Source: Gammaproteobacteria bacterium RBG_16_57_12 (GTDB lineage Bacteria > Pseudomonadota > Gammaproteobacteria > RBG-16-57-12). From it: a stretch of 12,706 nucleotides of DNA. Positions 7,945 through 12,706 of the stretch are shown one piece after another. A model generated the notes under the pieces. It made no database searches, had not been told where the DNA came from, and worked only from the letters and a program-made list of their open reading frames with translations. Numbering within the stretch: the stretch's first letter is position 1; every line of letters begins with the position of its first letter. The stretch spans positions 1,781 to 14,486 of the forward strand of contig MGXL01000141.1 of the NCBI GenBank assembly GCA_001801365.1, given 5' to 3'. Position numbers and translations under genes: made by a program.

Positions 7945-8960
7945 TTACAGCAGGTTAAATGCGAGCACGGGCACCAGTGTTGGCGGCAGCGCCGCAATCA
8001 GCAGACCCAGCGGGTGAATGGTCTGCTCATCAAAGCTGCCCCGCAGGATAGCCACCCCGGCCGGGTTGGGCGCATTTGCAATCACCGTCAAGCCGCCACC
8101 GGTCACGGCCCCCGCGACCTGCGCCACCTTGAACTCCTCGCTCAACCCTTCGACCAGCGAACCCAGATAGGTCAGTGCCGCATTGTCGGTGATCGCAGTT
8201 AACGCCGTGGCGCCGAAGAATACGGCGGCGCTATCCATGCCCATCAGGATTGGTTGCAGCCACCACTGTTGCTGACCGCCCAGCACCACCAGCCCGGCCA
8301 GGAAGAAGGCTACCAGCAGCGCTTCGCGCACAATCAGCAGGTTCTGATGGCGCTGGTAGGCGGTTGCAAACCCCAGGAAAAAGAGCAGCAGCCCCATGAA
8401 GACCGCAGGGTAATGGGCGAAGACCACCACCGTTGCCAGGAACAACAGGTGCGCTAGCGCCACGGACAATCAGTCTGGTGGAGACTGAGGCCGCAAACAG
8501 CGAGTTGCGCAACATCAACGCCGCCAGGGTCATCGCGGCGGGTTCCGTGATAAATGAGCCCAGCAGCGGCACAAGGGCCAGTACCAGGAAATAGCTGGCC
8601 ATGCCCTGACCTCAGCGGCATGAAACGCGCGGCCTGCCGCACGCTGGAGCCTGCGAATTGCAGGATGGACCTTGTTCCGGCAATGACCATGATCGCAAAG
8701 ACGAACATGGGCTCGGTGAAGTTGCGTGAGTCGAGATAGGTCGTCGCCTCATGTTTGCCGCTCACGGCAAACATGAACAGCATCAGGATCATGGCCCAGA
8801 AGCCGAACACTACCTCTACTTCACCCAGCAGGTGCCAGAGGCCGGCATGGCGTGGCTGGGTGTGGGCCAGGTGCTCAAAGAACCTGGTCGAAAAGGTATG
8901 AATCACCGCCAGTGCAAACAGGGCCGCACCGATCATCTGGATGAGGGTTGGATCACTCAT
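7945..8960 (-). pseudogene. Putative Na+/H+ antiporter (PF07399-like), broken
   Basis: Reads from ATG 8960 on the - strand, overlapping the marR stop, with GGAG at 8969-8972 upstream. Three frames are needed. Frame one gives TEPMFVFAIMVIAGTRSI and runs to about 8610. A second continues with MASYFLVLALVPLLGSFITE and PAAMTLAALMLRNSLF to about 8475. A third runs from about 8469 to the stop at 7945 and includes TAITDNAALTYLGSLVEGLS and GGGLTVIANAPNPAG, the latter diagnostic of this Na+/H+ antiporter family as I know it. One junction is a simple frameshift near 8600-8615. The other, near 8469-8480, also lacks the stretch that follows ASTRL in relatives, so perhaps 70-80 residues are deleted. The product would be non-functional. 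Sequencing error could explain the first shift but not the deletion. Confidence 0.75.
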
Positions 8961-9516
8961 GGGGGATGTCTCCAGCCGGTTGTTGCTCCTCATGGGGCGC
9001 AGGTGAAGCGTGAGGGGCGGCTTTGCCCCAGAGTTCGATCAGCGGTACCCCGCTGGCCTGTTCATCGGTCTTAAGCAGTTGGACCAGCTCGCCCAGATTC
9101 TGATTAAGGCGCTGCAATGTCTCCTGTGGCAGCTTGCCAAGCGCCATGGACAGCACACCCTCAAAGGGGGCTGTGACTTGCCCCAGCGCGATAAGCCCAG
9201 CTGGCAAAATGTAGAGTTGGACATTGCGCCGGTCCTCAGGCGCCTTGGCCATGCTGATCAGCTCTCGACGCAGCAGTGTCTTGATGAGGTTGCTGGCGGT
9301 GGATTGATGGATGTCCATGCCTTTGGCAATTCCGCCCATGCCGATGCCAGGGCTGTCCCTCACCACGCTCAGAGCCCAGAGCTGCGCGCTACCCAGCCCG
9401 GTCTGTTTTTCGACATGCTGAAAATGGTTGCGTACGGCGTTGAACACCACCCGGAAGCGGCGTAGAACCAGGGCATCTGTTGTAGGCGCGCTACCGTTTT
9501 GAGTTTTCTGTTTCAT
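8953..9516 (-). CDS. MarR-family transcriptional regulator
   Basis: A 187-residue winged-helix repressor of the MarR type, a homodimer that usually represses its own operon until a ligand or oxidant releases it. The DNA-binding region spans about residues 40-110. The recognition helix area reads GMDIHQSTASNLIKTLLRRE, and the wing carries the hallmark APEDRRNVQ with DRR at 95-97. The C-terminal helix is followed by a flexible Pro/His-rich tail. I prefer ATG 9516 (MKQKTQNG). A longer frame from TTG 9582 is open, but its extra 22 residues look unlike the family. The stop overlaps the antiporter start by 8 bases, suggesting translational coupling, and the dapB-like gene lies 72 bases upstream. 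It probably controls this three-gene unit, possibly through the inverted repeat at 10409-10430. Confidence 0.9.
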   Translation of the reverse strand: MKQKTQNGSAPTTDALVLRRFRVVFNAVRNHFQHVEKQTGLGSAQLWALSVVRDSPGIGMGGIAKGMDIHQSTASNLIKTLLRRELISMAKAPEDRRNVQLYILPAGLIALGQVTAPFEGVLSMALGKLPQETLQRLNQNLGELVQLLKTDEQASGVPLIELWGKAAPHASPAPHEEQQPAGDIPHE

Positions 9517-9558
9517 GCAATGATGACCTTCAGTGACGGCGTGGGGTGGATGTTGGGC

Positions 9559-9580
9559 GCCATTTTGTTGTTCCAATGGC
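9559..9580 (-). promoter_or_regulatory. Inverted repeat upstream of marR
   Basis: GCCATT (9559-9564) and AATGGC (9575-9580) form a perfect 6-bp inverted repeat with a 10-base spacer in the short gap between the dapB-like stop and the marR start. It could be a second regulator site or a weak transcript hairpin. There is no T tract, and six-base repeats occur often by chance. Confidence 0.25.
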
Positions 9581-9588
9581 AATAATTA

Positions 9589-10335
9589 TCAGGCCGCCAC
9601 AAACTGGTTGCGCACCTTCTGCATGAGCAGGTCGTCAAAGGTGTAGAACCCTGGAACACAGGTGGCCAGCTGGGTCAACGCAAAGGCAGCTCCGGTGCCA
9701 AAGGCCTCCCGTTTGATCGAGTCGTGAATGAGGCGGACTGTCTGATATGGAAACCCGAAGATCACCTCGTGGTGGCCGACGATACCACCCAGCCGCAGTG
9801 AAGTGATCTGCTCCTCGTCAATCGCAAGACTTTCGGCAATTTTACGGGCCGTCCCCGAGACTTCAGGTTTTTCCCGAAAGTGCTGTTCGAGGATCTCCAC
9901 ATCGGCAAATGGCGCAATGCTGCGCAGTAACTTGGCTGCCAGGATCAGAAAGTTGATGCCCACAGTGATGTTGGGTGAGCATAAGACCCGCGTCCTTACC
10001 CCCAGGCTGCGGGCATACTCCAGCTCCTCCTCGCCGTAGGCCGAAATGGCGCTGACGAGTATCAGCCGACGCTTGCGGACCTCCTCGCCATACAAAAACA
10101 GGGCGTCAGGTTTTGAAAAATCGACCAGCGCATCGACCGGATGGGCGTCCAGCCACTCATCCAGCGATACGCTGTTTAGTCCGATGATCGGAATATCGGT
10201 GGTTAGTACGGTTTCCGGGTTGGCTGACGCAGTGCGGCGAGCAACCCAGCACAGCTCCAGGCGTGGATCGTTGCGTAGCACCTCTGCCACTGCCTGCCCG
10301 GCCTTGCCGTAACCTATGAGACCAACTTTGATCAT
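9589..10335 (-). CDS. Dihydrodipicolinate reductase-like (DapB fold) oxidoreductase
   Basis: A 248-residue NAD(P)-dependent reductase with the DapB layout. The Rossmann motif GYGKAG is at 8-13, VDFSKPDA (71-78) is equivalent to the DFT-P-A motif, and SPNITVGIN (120-128) to the APNFS-GVN motif. The active-site segment EQHFREKPEVSGTAR (150-164) follows. By alignment from memory with E. coli DapB HHRHK, the catalytic His (H152) and Lys (K156) are kept, but the second His is Phe153 and the fourth position is Glu155. It is shorter than E. coli DapB (273). ATG 10335 has GGGAGG (10341-10346) five bases upstream. Being an accessory-island gene with marR and an antiporter, it is more likely a paralogue acting on another substrate than the housekeeping lysine-pathway enzyme; I infer this from context only. 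Confidence 0.8.
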   Translation of the reverse strand: MIKVGLIGYGKAGQAVAEVLRNDPRLELCWVARRTASANPETVLTTDIPIIGLNSVSLDEWLDAHPVDALVDFSKPDALFLYGEEVRKRRLILVSAISAYGEEELEYARSLGVRTRVLCSPNITVGINFLILAAKLLRSIAPFADVEILEQHFREKPEVSGTARKIAESLAIDEEQITSLRLGGIVGHHEVIFGFPYQTVRLIHDSIKREAFGTGAAFALTQLATCVPGFYTFDDLLMQKVRNQFVAA

Positions 10336-10363
10336 GAGAACCTCCCGCGTTTTTGAAATAGCT

Positions 10364-10385
10364 GTTATCTACAATGGGTTATCTA
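10364..10385 (-). repeat. Tandem TAGATAAC motif in the operon leader
   Basis: The 8-mer TAGATAAC (read on the - strand) occurs at 10378-10385 and again at 10364-10371, 14 bases apart, between the predicted promoter and the dapB-like ribosome binding site. The core GATAAC/GTTATC recurs at 10664-10669 (+ strand GATAAC) and 10699-10704. Possible protein-binding repeats; function unknown. Confidence 0.4.
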
Positions 10386-10398
10386 GTTCAGGCCGGGC

Positions 10399-10407
10399 AG
10401 TATAACA
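10399..10407 (-). promoter_or_regulatory. Extended -10 promoter of dapB-like/marR/antiporter operon
   Basis: On the - strand TATACT (10404-10399) is preceded by TGT (10407-10405), a TGnTATACT extended -10. The -35 position at 17 bp (10427-10422) reads ACATTG, a weak match. Transcription would start near 10392, giving a leader of about 57 bases before ATG 10335. Confidence 0.5.
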
Positions 10408-10408
10408 G

Positions 10409-10430
10409 ATTACATTTGCCGCAATGTAAT
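10409..10430. promoter_or_regulatory. Perfect inverted repeat, candidate MarR operator
   Basis: ATTACATT (10409-10416) and AATGTAAT (10423-10430) are exact reverse complements separated by six bases. A 22-bp dyad of this size is typical for MarR-family operators. It covers the spacer and -35 region of the predicted - strand promoter, where bound repressor would block RNA polymerase. The centre also contains TTGC-C-GCAA, a second small palindrome half a base out of register. Assignment to the MarR protein at 8953-9516 is inference. Confidence 0.5.
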
Positions 10431-10724
10431 TGAAGGGGAGCTGATGATCCCAGTGGAGTAGGGTTTCGCAGAGGCGTTGCAGGCAGTGGCGGTGCTGGAG
10501 CGGCCGCTCAACAAGCCCTGAAGATTGCGGCATGCTGTGGCAGCATTAGCCTGAGTTTCGTCTGGATCGATCAACCACACACGGTTGAGCATTTTATCAA
10601 AGCCCTGTTGGAATACCTGAAATGAGATAGCATTGACGGCAATATCGCATAGTTGAGTTAACTGATAACACGCCTCAACCTATCCACCGCAAACGGCTGT
10701 TATCAACCTGTCCGTCACTGGCCA

Positions 10725-10811
10725 TTAAGAGATGGCCTCCTCATGGTGATCCTTGTTCCAAGGAGGGTTGTGGTCGGTGGGGTTGGTTGCACTGCCATGT
10801 TCGCTGTACAT
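10725..10811 (-). CDS. Possible 28-residue His-rich small protein
   Basis: An ATG at 10811 on the - strand opens a 28-codon frame ending in TAA at 10727-10725. GGAGG (10825-10821) lies 9 bases upstream of the ATG, an excellent ribosome binding site for such a gene-poor area. The peptide is polar and unlike a membrane peptide: it starts MYSEHGSATNPTDHN and continues PPWNKDHHEEAIS, with four His, several acidic residues and a Pro-Pro-Trp. I recognise no family. It points toward the dapB-like gene but ends about 390 bases before it and lies upstream of that operon's predicted promoter. It could be a real small protein, a leader peptide or chance. Confidence 0.35.
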   Translation of the reverse strand: MYSEHGSATNPTDHNPPWNKDHHEEAIS

Positions 10812-11130
10812 GATATGTTTCCTCCATGATTGGGTGGGAAAACACCAGGCGCGCTCATCGTGATATAGGATATTTGCCGATCCGAAAATCGGTCATGGTT
10901 TGTTCTGCGAATGGCTGCTTTCGGTATAGGTGCAGCCGTTCATGCCTTTTGGTCCGATTGACAGCTCTTGGCCGCTTGCAGCCTAAGTCTATGACCATTT
11001 AACAGTGAACTACCTTGGCCTCATGTCTCCGATTGAGCCGCATATGGAATCGAGGCTGTGAGTTGACCAGGGTATCTTCCAAAAGGCATAATAAGTGTTC
11101 CTTTTGAACCACCTACGTGGTACACCAGTG

Positions 11131-11155
11131 AAAAAGATGGTTAAGACAACCATCT
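11131..11155 (-). terminator. Possible - strand terminator near the right repeat
   Basis: AGATGGTT (11135-11142) and AACCATCT (11148-11155) form a perfect 8-bp stem with a 5-base loop. Read on the - strand the stem runs into TTTTT (11135-11131, the first T being the last stem base). The stem is only 3/8 GC, so it is a weak terminator. It would stop - strand transcription entering the element from the right. Alternatively it is a recombination-protein site near the attachment repeat. Confidence 0.4.
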
Positions 11156-11185
11156 GATATGTAAAGACATTATGGATGGATAGGA

Positions 11186-11206
11186 GAATCCCTCTCTCTC
11201 CGCCAT
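11186..11206 (+). repeat. Right attachment repeat (attR-like)
   Basis: An exact 21-bp copy of the tRNA-Ser 3' end at 4565-4585, including the CCA. No tRNA precedes it: the upstream sequence (TGGATGGATAGGA) does not continue the T arm. It marks the right boundary of the element; chromosomal sequence with the tRNA-Arg promoter begins immediately afterwards. Confidence 0.85.
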
Positions 11207-11215
11207 TTTGCGCTG

Positions 11216-11244
11216 TTGACAGAATATAAGGGCATCGGGATAAT
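11216..11244 (+). promoter_or_regulatory. Strong sigma-70 promoter of tRNA-Arg
   Basis: A perfect -35 TTGACA (11216-11221), a 17-bp spacer and GATAAT (11239-11244, 5 of 6). The sequence after the -10 is GCCCCGC, a GC-rich discriminator typical of stringently controlled stable RNA promoters. An inverted repeat GGGCAT (11230-11235)/ATGCCC (11243-11248) overlaps the -10. It lies just outside the element, so integration left tRNA-Arg expression intact. Confidence 0.8.
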
Positions 11245-11296
11245 GCCCCGCTCCAGGAGGGACACAGAGAAGGTTTGGAAAAACCGGTTCAAATAT

Positions 11297-11373
11297 GCGC
11301 CCGTAGCTCAGTTGGATAGAGTACCAGGCTACGAACTTGGTGGTCGGGAGTTCGAATCTCTCCGGGCGCGCCA
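11297..11373 (+). tRNA. argV: tRNA-Arg, anticodon ACG
   Basis: A 77-base tRNA. The acceptor stem GCGCCCG (11297-11303) pairs with CGGGCGC (11363-11369), with discriminator G and encoded CCA (11371-11373). The D arm has AGCTCAGTTGGATAGAG. The anticodon arm is CCAGG-CTACGAA-CTTGG, giving anticodon ACG (I34 after A-to-I editing; codons CGU/CGC/CGA). The T loop is GTTCGAATC. It corresponds to E. coli argV, which normally follows serV directly; here the integrated element separates the two. Confidence 0.97.
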
Positions 11374-11440
11374 TTTTCACAGATACATAAAGGATGGGCG
11401 GGTAACGCTACGCCAACCCACCGCTCAGGTCATGCAGGTA

Positions 11441-11457
11441 CCAGCACATCGTGCTGG
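11441..11457 (+). other. Hairpin just upstream of the DUF2157-like gene
   Basis: CCAGCAC (11441-11447) and GTGCTGG (11451-11457) are perfect complements with a 3-base loop. The stem ends two bases before the AGGGAA (11459-11464) that precedes ATG 11472. There is no T tract. It could modulate translation of the downstream gene or terminate processing of the tRNA-Arg transcript. Confidence 0.35.
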
Positions 11458-11471
11458 CAGGGAATCATGCG

Positions 11472-12551
11472 ATGACAGCCCTCTCCAAGACCGAGGCCCA
11501 GCAGCGGGCCGACCAGATCAGGGCCTTCCAGAACGAGCTGGCCCTGTTGGGGCGCGATCGGATCCTCACGCTCGACGAAGTGCAACGCCGCGCGCTGGAT
11601 GAATATCACGCCGCGTTACTGGCGCAATACTCCCGCCACTTTGATATCGACCAGACCCAGCGCGAAAGGCATTTATCCTTAGGCATGCGCATCGCCTCCT
11701 TTCTGGGCGCGCTGGCCCTGGCCGCGAGCGTGTTTTTCCTGTTCTACCAGTTCTGGGGCAGGCTCGCGACCGGCGCGCAAGTGCTCATCCTCATCGCCGC
11801 TCCGCTGGTCACCTTTGCCCTGACCGCCTTCATCGCCGCCAAAGAGACCTCCGGCTATTTCGCCAAGCTGATGGCCATGGTGAGCTTCGCCTGTTTTGTC
11901 CTCAATCTCTCCATGCTGGGGCAGATCTTCAACATCACACCCTCAGATCAGGCCCTGCTGGTCTGGGCCGCCTATGCATTTTTGCTGGCCTATGCCTTCG
12001 ATATCCGCCTCCTGCTCGCGGCGGGTATCCTGTGCCTGGTAGCCTTTATCTCCGCGCGGATGGGCACCTGGAGCGGTATCTACTGGCTGCATTTTGGCGA
12101 GCGGCCGGAAAATTTTCTGCTCCCCGCCATCCTGATGTTCTGGATTCCCCGGCTCATCGCTCACCGGCGCTTCAGCGGGTTTGCGCCCATCTACCGGGTG
12201 TTCGGTCTGCTCATATTCTTCATACCCGTTCTGATTTTGTCGCTCTGGGGGCAAATCAGCTATCTCGATCTCGCGCCGGGACTCATCGAGGGCGGCTATC
12301 AGATCGCGGGCTTTGTGCTCAGCGCCCTGGCGATCTGGTTGGGCATCCGCCAGGGCTGGCACGAGGTGGTGAATACCGGCACCAGCTTCTTTTTCCTGTT
12401 CCTGTACACCAAGTTTTTTGACTGGTGGTGGGAGATCATGCCCAAATACCTGTTCTTCCTGGTCCTCGGGCTTGCCGCCATCCTGTTCATCTTCGTGCTC
12501 AAACGCCTGCGCGGTGTCAGCCGGCGCCAGGCCCCGGGGGTCGGTGCATGA
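11472..12551 (+). CDS. Multi-pass membrane protein, DUF2157-like
   Basis: A 359-residue protein of unknown function. A polar N-terminal region (about 1-70, helical and charged, including LTLDEVQRRALDEYHAALL) precedes about ten hydrophobic segments, beginning at MRIASFLGALALAASVFFLF and ending at YLFFLVLGLAAILFIFVLKR. This arrangement resembles the DUF2157 family of inner-membrane proteins; I am fairly but not fully sure of the family. I chose ATG 11472 (MTALSKTEAQQ) with AGGGAA upstream rather than the GTG at 11451, which lies in the hairpin. The stop overlaps the next start as ATGA, so the two genes are translationally coupled. No catalytic motif is visible. Confidence 0.75.
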   Translation: MTALSKTEAQQRADQIRAFQNELALLGRDRILTLDEVQRRALDEYHAALLAQYSRHFDIDQTQRERHLSLGMRIASFLGALALAASVFFLFYQFWGRLATGAQVLILIAAPLVTFALTAFIAAKETSGYFAKLMAMVSFACFVLNLSMLGQIFNITPSDQALLVWAAYAFLLAYAFDIRLLLAAGILCLVAFISARMGTWSGIYWLHFGERPENFLLPAILMFWIPRLIAHRRFSGFAPIYRVFGLLIFFIPVLILSLWGQISYLDLAPGLIEGGYQIAGFVLSALAIWLGIRQGWHEVVNTGTSFFFLFLYTKFFDWWWEIMPKYLFFLVLGLAAILFIFVLKRLRGVSRRQAPGVGA

Positions 12552-12706
12552 GCCGGTGGCCGGTCAAATATGTACTGGGCGCCGGGTTCGCCCTGATCGT
12601 GCTGGCCAACAGCGCGGCCTTGTTCGGTGTGGTGTATAACCGTTCCGGCGAACCCGAGGCCGTGGTGGAACTCACCGAACGGGAGCTTGCCCTGCCGTAT
12701 GGTTAC
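12548..12706 (+). CDS. DUF4824-like protein, 3' end beyond the window
   Basis: The first 53 codons of a gene starting in the ATGA overlap with the preceding membrane protein gene. The N-terminus MSRWPVKYVLGAGFALIVLA is a short basic segment and one hydrophobic helix (signal anchor). It is followed by NRSGEPEAVVELTERELALP, which resembles the start of DUF4824 proteins as I remember them. It is probably anchored in the inner membrane with a periplasmic domain and partners the DUF2157-like protein. Function is unknown. Confidence 0.65.
   Translation, partial: MSRWPVKYVLGAGFALIVLANSAALFGVVYNRSGEPEAVVELTERELALPYGY

Larger units (their letters stand above)
10396..10625 (+). pseudogene. Unidentified coding remnant with stop and frameshift
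   Basis: One frame reads RNVIEGELMIPVE, an in-frame TAG (10459-10461), then GFAEALQAVAVLERPLNKP. A one-base shift near 10516-10519 continues as LKIAACCGSISLSFVWIDQP and HTVEHFIKALLEYLK, ending at TGA 10623-10625. The composition looks like a real protein C-terminus rather than random sequence, but I do not recognise the family and no start is visible. Its left end overlaps the predicted operator and promoter of the - strand operon. Confidence 0.3.
4565..11206. mobile_element. Integrated element remnant in tRNA-Ser
   Basis: The 6.6 kb between two exact 21-bp direct repeats of the tRNA-Ser 3' end. An integrase reading frame lies immediately inside the left repeat, and the conserved tRNA-Ser/tRNA-Arg neighbourhood is interrupted exactly here. 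Without it, tRNA-Ser and tRNA-Arg would be about 110 bases apart, as in serV-argV arrays. Cargo: CPA2 antiporter, MscS channel, antiporter fragments, and a dapB-like/marR/antiporter operon. No replication or conjugation genes are seen, and the integrase lacks its catalytic domain, so the element is probably fixed unless helped in trans. Base composition of the cargo genes is not obviously different from the host by eye. Confidence 0.8.
10336..11215. other. Long gene-poor right end of the element
   Basis: About 880 bases with no full-length gene. It contains the - strand operon promoter and operator, a coding remnant (to 10625), an inverted repeat TGATAACA (10663-10670)/TGTTATCA (10698-10705), a 28-codon small ORF on the - strand and a hairpin close to the right attachment repeat. 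The stretch from about 10830 to 11110 shows no gene, RNA or convincing promoter to me. Low coding content beside an attachment repeat fits a decayed or regulatory island end. Confidence 0.5.

Noticed and set aside
10410..10592. Reverse-strand 60-codon frame
   Set aside because: It is antisense to the protein-like remnant on the + strand and has no ribosome binding site.
11141..11380. Reverse-strand frame containing ARPERFELPTTKF
   Set aside because: It is the antisense translation of tRNA-Arg, a well-known spurious protein pattern in databases.
1..12706. CRISPR array or insertion sequence
   Set aside because: No regularly spaced repeats, transposase reading frame or IS terminal repeats were seen.

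Overview
The window looks like the chromosome of a GC-rich gammaproteobacterium. The left block, alaS - lysC - csrA - tRNA-Ser(GCU), with tRNA-Arg(ACG) resuming at 11297, is the widespread gammaproteobacterial order alaS-(lysC)-csrA-serV-argV. Gene content suggests a Pseudomonas- or Chromatiales-like lineage, but I cannot name a genus from sequence alone.

Layout. Positions 1-4584 are core genome: alanyl-tRNA synthetase (5' end cut by the window edge), aspartokinase, the RNA-binding regulator CsrA followed by a strong intrinsic terminator, then tRNA-Ser with encoded CCA. Positions 4565-4585, the 3' end of tRNA-Ser, recur exactly as a 21-bp direct repeat at 11186-11206. The 6.6 kb between the two copies begins with a truncated tyrosine-recombinase gene. 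This is the signature of an integrated element (genomic island remnant) that entered at the tRNA-Ser 3' end and rebuilt the tRNA. Beyond the right repeat the core resumes with a strong promoter (11216-11244), tRNA-Arg, a multi-pass DUF2157-like membrane protein and the start of a DUF4824-like protein, the last two overlapping by ATGA.

Island content. On the + strand are a CPA2-type cation/proton antiporter and a small MscS-type mechanosensitive channel with its own extended -10 promoter. On the - strand a probable operon reads dapB-like reductase, MarR-family regulator, then a second and unrelated Na+/H+ antiporter (PF07399-like) broken by a frameshift and an apparent internal deletion. A short degraded piece of another CPA2 antiporter sits just after mscS. 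The - strand operon starts from an extended -10 promoter covered by a perfect 8+8 bp inverted repeat, a good candidate operator for the MarR protein. The long right-hand end of the island (10336-11185) is mostly non-coding. It holds a frameshifted coding remnant and a 28-codon small ORF with an excellent ribosome binding site.

Together the cargo points to pH, sodium and osmotic homeostasis: two antiporter families, an osmotic release valve and a dedicated regulator, on an element that has lost its integrase catalytic domain and is decaying in place.
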